A stretch of DNA of 64,000 bases from Streptomyces sp. NBC_00154 (GCF_026342835.1 NZ_JAPEMI010000002.1:1178001-1242000), one strand, 5' to 3'. Positions 44,424-53,547 are shown, numbered from the stretch's first letter. The notes: generated by a model not told the origin, from the sequence alone. A program made the numbers and translations.

Positions 44424-45731
44424 TCATCGGAGGAAGCCTTCGTAGCTCTGCTGCTCGATCTGGCTGTTGATCTGCTTGACCGTCTCCATCCCGACGCTCA
44501 CGATGATCAGGATGCTCGTACCGGTGAGCTGGTTGGCGCCGCCGAAGCTCGCGAACGCCACTGTCGGCACCAGCGCGATCAACCCCAAATACAGCGATCC
44601 CGGCCAGGTAAGTCTGTTGAGGACGTAGCCCAGGTACTCGGCCGTGGGCCGGCCGGCCCGAATCCCCGGGATGAACCCGCCGGCCTGCTTGATGTTCCCC
44701 GCCACTTCCTCCGGATTGAACGTGATCGAAACATAGAAGAACGCGAAGAACACGATCAGCAGGAAGTACGTGGCCACGTAGAAGGGGTGGTCGCCTCGGA
44801 CAAAGTTGCGTGTGATCCACGTTGCCCATCCCGCGTTCGAGTGGGAGAACTGTGCGATCAGCGCAGGAAGGTAGAGGAGCGATGAAGCAAAGATGACTGG
44901 GACCACACCGGCCTGGTTGACCTTCAGCGGGATGTAGGTCGCCGTTCCGCCGTACGACTTACGGCCGATCATCCGCTTCGCGTACTGCACCGGGATACGG
45001 CGCTGTGCCTGTTCCACGAAGACGACCAGGGCCACCATGGCGAACCCGACGAGAATGACACAGCCGAAGCTGAACCACCCATCGGCGATCTTGCCCTCCT
45101 GCTTCACGGCCCACAAGGCTCCCGGGAATGTGGAGGCAATGGAGATGAAGATAAGCATTGACATTCCGTTGCCGATGCCGCGTTCGGTGATCAGCTCGCC
45201 GAGCCACATCACGCAGGCTGTCCCCGCGGTGATCGTGAGCACCATCACCACCGTCGTGAAGATGGAATCATCCGGCACGATGCCCGCGGCGGCTTGGCAG
45301 TTGGGGAACAACGCGCCACTGCGGGCGGTCGCCACCAGGCCTGTGCCCTGCAGGACAGCAAGGGCCACCGTCAGATAGCGGGTGTACTGGGTGATCTTCC
45401 CCTGTCCGGCCGCGCCCTCCTTCTTCAGCGCCTCCAGCCTCGGGATGACCACCGTCAGCAGCTGAAGAATGATGCTCGCCGTGATGTACGGCAGGATGCC
45501 CAGCGCGAACACCGTGATCTGCAGCAGAGCCCCACCACTGAAAAGATTCACCAGACCCAGCAGGCCGCCACTGTCAGATGCCGCATCCAAACATGTCTGG
45601 ACATTCTCATAGCTCACCCCCGGGATCGGAACATGCGACCCCAGGCGGTAGAGCACGATGATGCCGAGCGTAAAGAACAACTTCTTACGCAGGTCAGGGG
45701 TTCTGAACACCTGGACGAACGCGCTGAGCAA
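44424..45731 (-). CDS. secY: preprotein translocase subunit SecY, extra copy
   Basis: 435 aa from TTG 45731, with AAGGAGG six bases upstream. Ten hydrophobic spans are readable. The N-terminal VPIPGVSY plug region, GILPYITASIILQLL (TM2b), GIGNGMSMLIF (TM5), RRIPVQYAKRM (cytosolic loop for ribosome/SecA contact) and the FNPEEVAGNIKQAGGFIPGIRAG, PTAEYL region are all conserved. Length and motifs are those of a normal, functional SecY channel. Housekeeping secY lies in the spc ribosomal operon with adk; here it is isolated among IS elements. With the SecA-like protein 2 kb away this may form an accessory export route (inference). Confidence 0.93.
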   Translation of the reverse strand: MLSAFVQVFRTPDLRKKLFFTLGIIVLYRLGSHVPIPGVSYENVQTCLDAASDSGGLLGLVNLFSGGALLQITVFALGILPYITASIILQLLTVVIPRLEALKKEGAAGQGKITQYTRYLTVALAVLQGTGLVATARSGALFPNCQAAAGIVPDDSIFTTVVMVLTITAGTACVMWLGELITERGIGNGMSMLIFISIASTFPGALWAVKQEGKIADGWFSFGCVILVGFAMVALVVFVEQAQRRIPVQYAKRMIGRKSYGGTATYIPLKVNQAGVVPVIFASSLLYLPALIAQFSHSNAGWATWITRNFVRGDHPFYVATYFLLIVFFAFFYVSITFNPEEVAGNIKQAGGFIPGIRAGRPTAEYLGYVLNRLTWPGSLYLGLIALVPTVAFASFGGANQLTGTSILIIVSVGMETVKQINSQIEQQSYEGFLR

Positions 45732-46204
45732 GGAATCCTCCTTCGCCCCTGCGCCAGTGCGCCAGAGCTGTCATTCAGGGCTCAAGAATGCAGAGCAGAA
45801 GTTCTTCGCAGCATTGGAAGACCTCTGCCACCGAAAGACCTGTGTCCCGCCCAAGGGCACCGGAAAGCTCCCCATGGCTACGGCGTGACATCGATAGCCG
45901 CACACGTACGCCACAAAGAAGAGGTGCTCACAGGACGGCCCGCGACAGGCACCATCATCGAGTGGACCACCGAGATCGGCAACCCGACAAACCAGATGCC
46001 TGGATGCCTCGTTCCGAGCCAGTAGGCGGCGGAGCGTCAGCTGACCTTTTGCTATCTGAGGGTACGCCGGCTATCACAGCGCAAATATGCCAAAATTCCA
46101 TACGCAGACAACGGTCGCAACCGGGACTCTGTAACCGCAGCAGCCTCTTCATTCTCCTCACGTCCGCGTTCACATCCAATCGGACGGAATGCCGGTCAGT
46201 GTCG
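45732..46204. other. intergenic stretch upstream of secY
   Basis: No supported gene. The secY ribosome-binding site is at its left edge. An open plus-strand frame about 45780-46025 has moderate codon bias, but I do not recognise it. Confidence 0.4.
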
Positions 46205-46800
46205 ATCGCACCGTAGGCCCGACTCGTGGAACCGTCATCAGGCGGTCCCAGGGACGGGCGGTGGCGGTGTCGTAGAGGCGTGTGTCGGTGACGGTTTCGG
46301 TGTCCGGGGTGCCCCAGGTGTAGGGCTGCAGGTCCCGCAGCCTGGGCGGTGACGGTGGCGGCTTCATCCCCCGACGTCAGACGCAGTGCGTCCAGCGGTG
46401 CGGGCCACGAGCTGCGGCCGGGCCCGAGCGCGCAGACGATCGAGTACGGCCAGCCGGGGACAGGGACGTGCTCATGCTTCCCTCGCCCGTAGGTGTGGCA
46501 CAGGATCCGCTGGAGTGAGGTGTGGGCGTGTGCCCGCAGCCAGCCGGTGACGTCGATGGCCCGGACCAGCCGGCCATCAGCGGCCCGCGGCAGCGGCACT
46601 TCGGCCAGCGTTCGACGCAGCCGGATCGTATCCACATGTGCAGACCGGTGTTGTGCGTGAGGTCTCCTCAGGTCGGTGCGACCACCGCATTGGCCACAAG
46701 CCTGGGCGGCACCTCGCGCTTCAGCAGCGGCCGCCGGGCGCAGAACTCGCCGAGCTTCTCTTCCGCGCCTGTACATCCCGGGCGAAGAGATCCCAGCCGT
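46205..46800 (-). pseudogene. putative transposase relic (NF041680-like)
   Basis: Minus strand: HVDTIRLRRTLAEVPLPRAA, RLVRAIDVTGWLRAHAHTSL, CHTYGRGKHEHVPVPGWPYS, APLDALRLTSGDEAATVTA matches the N-terminal half of a Streptomyces transposase family. A later conserved block, WGTPDTETVTDTRLYDTATA, RPWDRL, follows in another frame. The middle is deleted. Confidence 0.65.
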
Positions 46801-47134
46801 CCAGTTGCTCGGTCGGTGGATTGTCCGGGTGCCACCCGGGGGACACTGCCTCGTCGAGCAGGGCTCTGACGGTGCCCGGCTCGTGCAGGTTCAACCAGTT
46901 GCCTGCTGAGGTGCCGACAGCCCCGGACGGCAGAAAGCCGTCGGGGACCAGCTGGCCGGGGCCCGCCCGGAAGACGACCAGGAGCCGCCCGCGCGCACCC
47001 GAGCGGCGGATGGTGAGTACTTCGCGGCAGTCCTGGTACCGACTCCGGTCGGTGTGGCGGTGATGACCGACCGACCAGAGAAACGTCTCGTCACCCACGA
47101 CGAGACCCCGTGGCTTCCTGCTGCTGCGGACCAT
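46721..47134 (-). CDS. hypothetical protein
   Basis: 137 aa from ATG 47134 with GGAG seven bases before. Reads LVVGDETFLWSVGHHRHTDR, EVLTIRRSGARGRLLVVFRA, WLNLHEPGTVRALLDEAVSP. The GDETFLWSVGH opening suggests a small soluble conserved Streptomyces protein. The last 20 residues overlap the transposase relic and are likely replaced sequence. Function not recognised. Confidence 0.55.
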   Translation of the reverse strand: MVRSSRKPRGLVVGDETFLWSVGHHRHTDRSRYQDCREVLTIRRSGARGRLLVVFRAGPGQLVPDGFLPSGAVGTSAGNWLNLHEPGTVRALLDEAVSPGWHPDNPPTEQLDGWDLFARDVQARKRSSASSAPGGRC

Positions 47135-47250
47135 CGTCAGAACTCCGTCCAGCGCGCATACGGTGCGGGCGTTGACATCGAATGACGAACCGTTTTCCGC
47201 GGCACTGTCCCCGCCTGCCTGCCTGCCAGCCTGGCCGCCGGTCGTGGTGG

Positions 47251-47478
47251 TCAGTGCCCGCTGCCGGACATGCTCGGCTGAAGGGACCGTACGAGATCGA
47301 AGAATCTCGCCTCGTTGCCGCGGAGCCCCGCACGCCGCAACGCACTGTCGGCCTCGGCCATCGGGGAGGCAAGCAGCGACAGATACAGCGGCGCCTGGTC
47401 CTGGTCCGCGAGAGCCGCCCGAGTCGCTTCCAGTAACCGGACGTACGCCTGGGCCGCAGCGAGCTCGTCGTCGTGCAT
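47251..47478 (-). CDS. small helical hypothetical protein
   Basis: 75 aa from ATG 47478, AGGAG eight bases upstream. Predominantly helical and acidic (DDELAAAQAYVRLLEATRAA, EADSALRRAGLRGNEARFFD); no membrane span. Unknown function. It marks the start of the well-ordered right part of the window. Confidence 0.6.
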   Translation of the reverse strand: MHDDELAAAQAYVRLLEATRAALADQDQAPLYLSLLASPMAEADSALRRAGLRGNEARFFDLVRSLQPSMSGSGH

Positions 47479-47542
47479 TTCAGCATCTCCTGGTCAGAGG
47501 TGTCGGACCATCAAGCATCCCTCATGGGTCTGACAACGTGGT

Positions 47543-48052
47543 TCAGGACTGCGCTGCGGGGACGTCCAGGGCCGTTCCGTAAAGACGGGAGACCCGAAGG
47601 CGGATCACCACGCGCCGGTCTGCCACGACCTGTTCCAGGAATGCGGCCTCTTCCGCCACGTCCTCGAACCCCGGTGTCATGGCGAGCAGTTCACGGCCGG
47701 TCGCGTCACCCGGAGCGGTGGTCACCTCCGAGATCTCGGCATCGCCCTCGGCGACGGCGAACGAGAAGACGTCCGGCCCGTGTACATGCAGGGCGGCCCG
47801 CGGTGCATTTCGCAGTCGGCGCACCTTCAGACGGTCGGCCGTGGCAGAGATGCGTATCACGCGCTCCTCGGGATGCCAGTCGTACAGCACCGTGGACAGA
47901 TGCGGGTGGCCGCTGCGCCTGACGAAGGAGAGCACTCCGAACTGCTGATCGCGCAGAAGCCGTGACAGCTCGTCATCGGTGAGTACGCGGGGTGCGGGTC
48001 CGGCGCCCGGCTGCTGCTCGTCGTTCGCCGGCTCCTCCGTGTTCGCGTTCAT
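47543..48052 (-). CDS. PPOX-class flavin/F420-dependent split-barrel oxidoreductase
   Basis: 169 aa. LSRLLRDQQFGVLSFVRRSG, HPHLSTVLYDWHPEERVIRI, TADRLKVRRLRNAPRAALHV and VFSFAVAEGDAEISEVT follow the Rv1155-like pattern. The cofactor (F420 or FMN) cannot be told apart here. AGAGG precedes the ATG. It lies downstream of the MFS exporter gene on the same strand with a 65-base gap, so it may be co-transcribed. Confidence 0.85.
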   Translation of the reverse strand: MNANTEEPANDEQQPGAGPAPRVLTDDELSRLLRDQQFGVLSFVRRSGHPHLSTVLYDWHPEERVIRISATADRLKVRRLRNAPRAALHVHGPDVFSFAVAEGDAEISEVTTAPGDATGRELLAMTPGFEDVAEEAAFLEQVVADRRVVIRLRVSRLYGTALDVPAAQS

Positions 48053-48117
48053 GAGGCGACCTCTCGTCGGCAGTGGTCGTGAAGGAAAGGAATTGGAGGG
48101 GGAGGGGGAGTGGGAGG

Positions 48118-49605
48118 TCAGACAGTCGCGGCGCTTCCCTCCGGGGCGGCGACGGGCTTCGGCCGCTGCGGGCGCAGTACCGCGAACGCGACGACGAAAG
48201 CGGCGACGAGGAAGCCGGCGCCGATCACGAACGCCAGGTGGTAGCCGCCCGTCAGCGCCGCAGCCCGGCTCTGTCCGTCCGCGAGCAGCTCGTCGGTCCG
48301 GGAGGCTGCCAGCGTGGACAGCAGTGCGATGCCCACGGCCATGCCGATCTGCTGGGTGGTGTTGAACAGCCCGGACGCGAGCCCGGCGTCATCGTCCTTC
48401 GCGTCCGACATGCCGAGCGAGGTCAGCGCTGGGAGCGCGAGACCGAAGCCGGCCGCGAGCAGCATCACCGGAAGCAGATCGGTCAGGTAGTGGGCATGGA
48501 CGGGTACGCGCGCCAGCAGCCCCAGCACCCCGACCAGCAGCACGAGTCCGGCCAGCAGTACACGCCGCTCGCCGAAGCGCGCATTGAGACGGGCCGAGAC
48601 GCCCAGGGACACCACGCCGATGATGGCCGCTGCCGGAAGCATGGCGAGTCCGGTCCGCGCGGAGCCGTAACCGAGGACCTTCTGCAGATAGAGGGCGACC
48701 AGAATCTGGAACGAGAACAGTGCGGCGACCATGAGGAGTTGGACCAGGTTGGCACCAGCGACTGTGCGCGACCGCAGGATCCGCAGCGGGAGCAGCGGGG
48801 TTCCGGCGCCGGCCTGGCGGGCGATGAACGCGCCGAGCAGGACGGCGGCCGCCACCCCCAGACCGAGCGTGTGAGCCGAGGTCCAGCCGTACTCCTCGAC
48901 CTTCACGACGGTGTAGATCGCCAGCATCAGCCCGGCGGTGACGAGGAGCGCCCCGATGACGTCGGCCCCGGCGCGGAGGCCGAGACCGCGGTCGGCGGGA
49001 AGCACGGGCACGGCGACGATGAGGGCCGCGAGCCCGATCGGCAGGTTGATGAAGAAGATCCAGTGCCAGCTGAGGGCGTCGGTGAGGACCCCGCCGAGGA
49101 CTTGACCGATCGACGCACCGGCCGCACCGGTGAAGCTGAACACGGCTATCGCGCGGGCGCGTTCCCTGGGCTCGGTGAAGAGGGTCACGAGGATGCCCAG
49201 GCCGACGGCGGACGCCATCGCGCCGCCGATGCCCTGCAGGAATCGGGCGGCGATGAGCAGCGCGGGCGTGGTGGCGAGGCCCGCCAGCAGTGATGCAAGG
49301 GTGAACACCGCGGTGCCGGCCAGGAACATGCGCTTGCGGCCGAGCAGGTCGCCGAGCCGTCCTGCGAGCAGCAGCAGGCTGCCGAACGCGATCAGATAGG
49401 CGTTGACGACCCAGCTCAGTCCGGCCGGGGTGAACCCCAGGTCGTTCTGGATGGCCGGCATGGCCACGGTGACGATGGAGCCATCGAGGATGATCATGAG
49501 CATCCCCGTGGCGATCACCCCGAGGGCCAACCGGCGGGAGCGGGTTGTGGTGGCAGGTGTCGTGGACGAGGCGGCGGGTGCGGGGCGAGCAGAAGGCGCG
49601 GACAT
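48118..49605 (-). CDS. MFS transporter, DHA2-type drug:proton antiporter
   Basis: 495 aa, about 14 membrane spans. LALGVIATGMLMIILDGSIV (span 1) carries the LDxTxVNVALP-like motif as LDGSIVTVAMP. RLGDLLGRKRMFLAG is MFS motif A, and GGVLTDALSWHWIFFINLPI is typical of EmrB/QacA exporters. AGGAG is seven bases before the ATG. The MarR gene upstream is on the same strand, 89 bases away. Probably exports drugs or a toxic metabolite. Confidence 0.92.
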   Translation of the reverse strand: MSAPSARPAPAASSTTPATTTRSRRLALGVIATGMLMIILDGSIVTVAMPAIQNDLGFTPAGLSWVVNAYLIAFGSLLLLAGRLGDLLGRKRMFLAGTAVFTLASLLAGLATTPALLIAARFLQGIGGAMASAVGLGILVTLFTEPRERARAIAVFSFTGAAGASIGQVLGGVLTDALSWHWIFFINLPIGLAALIVAVPVLPADRGLGLRAGADVIGALLVTAGLMLAIYTVVKVEEYGWTSAHTLGLGVAAAVLLGAFIARQAGAGTPLLPLRILRSRTVAGANLVQLLMVAALFSFQILVALYLQKVLGYGSARTGLAMLPAAAIIGVVSLGVSARLNARFGERRVLLAGLVLLVGVLGLLARVPVHAHYLTDLLPVMLLAAGFGLALPALTSLGMSDAKDDDAGLASGLFNTTQQIGMAVGIALLSTLAASRTDELLADGQSRAAALTGGYHLAFVIGAGFLVAAFVVAFAVLRPQRPKPVAAPEGSAATV

Positions 49606-49694
49606 GCGGTCTCTCCTGTCGAATGAGGTGACAAGAGAGAAGTTAGCAGATGGTTTTGTTGCAGACTATTTGTTTCGGGCCGATCTGCCGGCCG
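49606..49694 (-). promoter_or_regulatory. spacer between marR and the MFS gene, possible MarR site
   Basis: An AT-rich patch unusual for this DNA contains two similar half-sites on the plus strand, AGCAGATGG and TGCAGACTA, eight bases apart. It fits a promoter or operator for the exporter gene. No perfect palindrome is seen. Confidence 0.35.
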
Positions 49695-50180
49695 CTACCC
49701 GCGCTGGCGAGCGCGACGCACCGTCTGCGGACTCTCGGCGGGAGTGGCCAGATGGCCGTCCACCAGGCGCTTCATCGCTTGCAGCAGCACCTCACGCTCG
49801 TCCTGGGGGAGGGAGCCGAGCGCCCGCTCGTGCACCCCGTCGACAATCTTCTGGCTCTCTTCGGCGACCTGCGCACCCTTCTCGGTCACCGCGATGATCC
49901 GTGCGCGGCGGTCCTTGCTGGACGGGCGGCGCTCGGCGAGGCCGGCTTTCTCCAGGGCGTCGACCGTCACGACCATCGTGGTCTTGTCCATGTCGCCGAT
50001 CTCGGCGAGCTGGATCTGGGTCCGCTCCTCCTCCAGGGCGTGCACCAGGACGCAGTGCATGCGCGCCGTGAGCCCGATCTCGGCGAGCGCTGCCGCCATC
50101 TGGGTCCGCAGAACGTGACTGGTGTGATCCAGCAGGAAGGAGAGGTCCGGTTCGGTCCGGGCGGGTGCCATGGCAGTCAT
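49695..50180 (-). CDS. MarR-family transcriptional regulator
   Basis: 161 aa. The helix LSFLLDHTSHVLRTQMAAAL, winged helix QIQLAEIGDMDKTTMVVTVD, ALEKAGLAERRPSSKDRRAR, IIAVTEKG and C-terminal dimerisation helices are complete. Translation starts at ATG 50180 or ATG 50171; no clear ribosome-binding site for either. It likely controls the MFS exporter directly downstream (inference from order and strand). Confidence 0.88.
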   Translation of the reverse strand: MTAMAPARTEPDLSFLLDHTSHVLRTQMAAALAEIGLTARMHCVLVHALEEERTQIQLAEIGDMDKTTMVVTVDALEKAGLAERRPSSKDRRARIIAVTEKGAQVAEESQKIVDGVHERALGSLPQDEREVLLQAMKRLVDGHLATPAESPQTVRRARQRG

Positions 50181-50269
50181 GCCGCCCAGGGTAATCGCGA
50201 TTCGGTCCGTGATGGATTATCCGGCACCTGGCCTATCCGATGGCCGGCCCGGCCGATCGCATGGGCACG

Positions 50270-50599
50270 CTAGGGCAGGCTGCGACGCACCAGCGCTCGG
50301 GCGAACGGTTCCCCGGTGGTGCGCGCGTACGCCATCCGCTCGCGCACCTCGCTCATGGTGCGCGGACGGTAGCCGGGACCGCCGCAGCAGCTCTTGTGGA
50401 AGCGGATGCCCGCATGCAACAGGACCGAGAGCGTGCGCCAGGCATCCGTGTCCCGGCGCCGCGGTGTGGCGAAGGCCGAGCCGACGTGGATCAACGGCTG
50501 CGTGCAGCGCGGGCAGATTCGGTCGTGGTCTCCCGTGCAGCGCTGCTTGTACGAGGCCCGGCAGGGCAGACAGACGTACGAGGTCTTCGCGTGTGACAT
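50270..50599 (-). CDS. small zinc-ribbon protein
   Basis: 109 aa from ATG 50599; the frame stays open above, but the family-like start is MSHAKTSYVCLPCRASYK. CLPCR...CTGDHDRICPRC supplies two CxxC pairs for one zinc ion. A conserved HKSCCGGPGYRPRTMSEVRE tail follows. Such proteins are widespread in Streptomyces, and some carry an unsupported synthase annotation. No catalytic domain is visible; role unknown. Confidence 0.75.
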   Translation of the reverse strand: MSHAKTSYVCLPCRASYKQRCTGDHDRICPRCTQPLIHVGSAFATPRRRDTDAWRTLSVLLHAGIRFHKSCCGGPGYRPRTMSEVRERMAYARTTGEPFARALVRRSLP

Positions 50600-50803
50600 G
50601 CGGGGAGCGTAGGCCCTGACGGGCCTGGCAGCGACGGGAATTCGGCGGGGCGGCCAGGGCGGCCACCAGTTGCGGCCACGTTGCGGGGGGTCGCGGAACC
50701 GCCCGCCGGCCCGGTGGTTCACACCGGCGCCCGGCGGACGGTCCGCGTCGCCTTGGAAGCGCAGCGGGCGACCAGCCGGCAGCCCCCTGCGCTTCCCGTC
50801 ACG

Positions 50804-52198
50804 TCATCCCGTGTACTGGGCGAACACCCGCGTGTAGTCCCACGCCTGCTGGCTCACGCCGGAACAGGTGTCGGCTCCGCCGCCTGTGCAGGGCCGGTCA
50901 CGGTTCACCGACCAGAAGGTGAGCCGCGCCAGGTGGTGCTGCTGGGCGTAGGCGAGGATGGTGCGGAAGTCGTCGACCGTCACCGTCTCGTTGTCATCGG
51001 TGATGCCGTTCATCGACGAGATGCCGATCGACCGGTAGGTCTGGTCGTCGCTGTATCCGTACGCGCTCTTGACCGCGTTCTTCAGGCCCTCGGCGGCACG
51101 TGTGGTGAGCGTGCCCATGTTCTGTCCGGCGCCGCCGAAGTCGAACGGCATGATCGTCCAGCTGTCGACGGTCAGCCCCGCGGAGGCGGCCCTGTTGATC
51201 AGACTGGTGTCGGGGCCGCTCTGGCCGGTGCCGAAGGTGACGTACACCTTGATGCCCGGGTTGTTGGCCTTGATGGTCTTCAGTGCGTCGACCGTGCGTT
51301 GCTGGACCGTGGCGTTGCTGTAGGCGTCCGCCTCGATGTCGATGTCGATCGCCTTGAGACCGTACGCGTTGATGACCTTCTGATACGCGGCGGCGAGCTC
51401 ACCCGCGCTGGAGCAGGAGCTCTCCAGCTTGTTCCCGCTCCAGCCGCCGAAGGACGGGATGACGTCCCCGCCGGCGCCGCGCACGGTGTTGATGGTCTGC
51501 TGGTCGACGCCGCCCGTCAGGGGTCGCCCGCCGTCCCACTGCGGGTTGCAGTAGCCGTTGCTGAGCACGAACGCCAGGGTGAACCACTTCACGCCGGTTG
51601 CGTTCATGACGGTCGTCGGGCTGGGCGGGCTGCCCCAGCCGTTGTACAGATAGGGCGCCACGGCCATCGTTCCACCGGGCGTGGGGGTGCCGCCGTCGGA
51701 GGGTGCGGTCCACTTCTGGTTGGCGGTTCCGGCGCAGGTCCAGATCTGGAGCCGGGTGCCGTTGGCGGAGGAGTTGCCGGTGGCGTCCATGCACTTGTCG
51801 GCCTGGGTGTTCACGATGTCGTGGGCCGCGGAGACGGACCATTTCTGGTTGGCTCCGCCGCTGCAGTCCCACAGTTGCAGCTGTGTGCCGTTGGCGGTGC
51901 CGTTGTCCTTGGCGTCGAGGCACTTGCCGAGCGCGCGGATCGTACCGTCGGTGCCGACGGTCCACTGCTGGGCTGTGGTTCCGTTGCAGTCGTAGAGCTG
52001 GACTGCTGTTCCGTTGGCGGCGGAGGCGCCTGCCACGTCGACGCACTTGCCGCCCAGCCCTGTGATCGCGCCGGTGGCGGTGGCCGCGGCACTGGCCGTG
52101 GCGGGCAGGGTGACGAGCGAGGCCCCGGCGGCCAGGAGGAGTGCTGCCGGGAGGGCGAGCGGGCCGAGGCGGCGGCGCGAGCCGGGGGAGGGGCTCAT
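50804..52198 (-). CDS. secreted chitinase: signal peptide, ricin-B lectin, GH18
   Basis: 464 aa from ATG 52198. Signal peptide RRRLGPLALPAALLLAAGAS ending near ASA. A ricin-type beta-trefoil lectin (about 45-165) has GKCVDVAGAS, QLYDCNG, QKW repeats. A GH18 barrel follows: VAPYLYNGWGSPP, GGDVIPSFGGWSGN and the catalytic DIDIE in LKAIDIDIEADAY, then IMPFDFGGAG and the terminal WSVNRDRPC. Longer upstream frames belong to the preceding gene and are excluded. Its ATG overlaps the GH16 stop by four bases. It should bind and cleave chitin outside the cell. Confidence 0.92.
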   Translation of the reverse strand: MSPSPGSRRRLGPLALPAALLLAAGASLVTLPATASAAATATGAITGLGGKCVDVAGASAANGTAVQLYDCNGTTAQQWTVGTDGTIRALGKCLDAKDNGTANGTQLQLWDCSGGANQKWSVSAAHDIVNTQADKCMDATGNSSANGTRLQIWTCAGTANQKWTAPSDGGTPTPGGTMAVAPYLYNGWGSPPSPTTVMNATGVKWFTLAFVLSNGYCNPQWDGGRPLTGGVDQQTINTVRGAGGDVIPSFGGWSGNKLESSCSSAGELAAAYQKVINAYGLKAIDIDIEADAYSNATVQQRTVDALKTIKANNPGIKVYVTFGTGQSGPDTSLINRAASAGLTVDSWTIMPFDFGGAGQNMGTLTTRAAEGLKNAVKSAYGYSDDQTYRSIGISSMNGITDDNETVTVDDFRTILAYAQQHHLARLTFWSVNRDRPCTGGGADTCSGVSQQAWDYTRVFAQYTG

Positions 52199-53472
52199 GC
52201 GGCGTTCACCGTCCACTTCTGGTTGGCGGTTCCGGCGCAGGTCCAGATCTGGAGCCGGGTGCCGTTGGCGGAGGAGTTCCCGGTGGCATCCATGCACTTG
52301 TTGGCCTGGACATTGACGATGTCCCGGGCGCCGGACACCCCCCACCGCTGATTGGCTCCGCCGGTGCAGTCCCAGAGCTGGAGCTGGGCGCCGTCGGCCG
52401 TGCTGTTGTCCTTGACGTCGAGGCACTTGCCGAGCGCGCGGATCGTACCGTCGGTGCCGACGGTCCACTTCTGGGCGGCGGTTCCGTTGCAGTCGTAGAG
52501 CTGGACTGCTGTTCCGTTGGTGGCGGAGGCGCCTGCCACGTCGACGCACTTGCCGCCCAGCCCCGTGATGGTGCCGCCCGTGCCGCCGGAGCCGCTGTCA
52601 CTGGTGGTGACGTGCACGTAGTCGACGACGAGCTGTTGCGGGAAGGCGGTGCTGCCGTCGGGGTCGCCGGGCCAGTAGCCGCCGACCGCGAGGTTCATGA
52701 TGATGAAGAACGGCTTGTTGAACACCCAGCTCTTGCCGCCGAGGTCGGCGGGCGTACGTCGCTGGTAGACATTGCCGTCCACGGACCAGGTGATGGAGTC
52801 GGGGGCCCAGTCCACCGCGAAGGTGTGGAACGCGTCGGCGAACGCCTGGCTGCCGGGAAGGGAGTAGCCGGCCCCGATGCCGCCGGAGCCGGAGTACCCG
52901 GGACCGTGGATGGTGCCGTGGACCGTGCCTGGCTCGAAGCCGACGTTCTCCATGATGTCGATCTCGCCGCTGTTGGGCCAGCCGACGCTGCCGAGGTCGT
53001 CGCCGAGCATCCAGAACGCCGGCCACATGCCCTGACCGCGCGGGATCTTCATCCTGGTCTCGACGTGCCCGTACGTCGAGGTGAACTTGCCGGCCGTGTT
53101 CAGCCGGGCCGAGGTGTACTCGCACCGGCCGTACCAGCACTGGTAGTTGCCGGGGTTGTCCTTGCGGGCGGTGATGACGAGATTGCCCTGGCCGTCGAGG
53201 GCGGCGTTGCTGTTGCCCGCGGTGTAGTACTGCCGCTCGTGGTTGTTGACGTTGTCGCCGGTCTCGATCTGCCACTTGCTGCCGTCGACCGCCGATCCGG
53301 CCGGACCGTTGAAGTCGTCGGAGAACGTTGTCGCGGCGGCAGCGGCGGCGACACGCGGTTCGGGCACCGGGGCGGCGCCCGCGGGAGCGGCGGTCACCGC
53401 GCCGGAACAGCACAGCAGGGCAACGAGGTACAGCGCCGTCCGACGCCGTCTGGGGGTTCGCACAGTCATCAC
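52195..53472 (-). CDS. secreted GH16 beta-glucanase with ricin-B lectin
   Basis: 425 aa. Signal peptide RRRRTALYLVALLCCSGAVT, cleavage near AGA. GH16 domain about 48-290: FSDDFNGPAGSAVDGSKWQI, WPAFWMLGD and the catalytic motif GEIDIMENVG (Glu170, Asp172, Glu175). A linker SDSGSGGTGG leads to a C-terminal ricin-B lectin (about 300-425) nearly identical to that of the chitinase next door. Likely an endo-beta-1,3-glucanase (laminarinase). With the coupled chitinase it targets fungal walls. An AT-rich palindrome lies upstream. Confidence 0.93.
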   Translation of the reverse strand: MMTVRTPRRRRTALYLVALLCCSGAVTAAPAGAAPVPEPRVAAAAAATTFSDDFNGPAGSAVDGSKWQIETGDNVNNHERQYYTAGNSNAALDGQGNLVITARKDNPGNYQCWYGRCEYTSARLNTAGKFTSTYGHVETRMKIPRGQGMWPAFWMLGDDLGSVGWPNSGEIDIMENVGFEPGTVHGTIHGPGYSGSGGIGAGYSLPGSQAFADAFHTFAVDWAPDSITWSVDGNVYQRRTPADLGGKSWVFNKPFFIIMNLAVGGYWPGDPDGSTAFPQQLVVDYVHVTTSDSGSGGTGGTITGLGGKCVDVAGASATNGTAVQLYDCNGTAAQKWTVGTDGTIRALGKCLDVKDNSTADGAQLQLWDCTGGANQRWGVSGARDIVNVQANKCMDATGNSSANGTRLQIWTCAGTANQKWTVNAA

Positions 53473-53547
53473 ATCACTTCATGGTGGGGGCATGCTCATG
53501 ACAGATCGCACGCTGAACCGGCGCCCGGGTGACGTTCGGCCCCGACG

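Noticed and set aside
52199..52549. 117-codon N-terminal extension of the chitinase
   Set aside because: It reads the GH16 lectin in the wrong frame; the signal peptide starts at ATG 52198.
50681..53532. Long plus-strand frames opposite the GH18 and GH16 genes
   Set aside because: Low-complexity Gly/Val/Arg shadows; the minus strand has signal peptides, lectin repeats and catalytic motifs.
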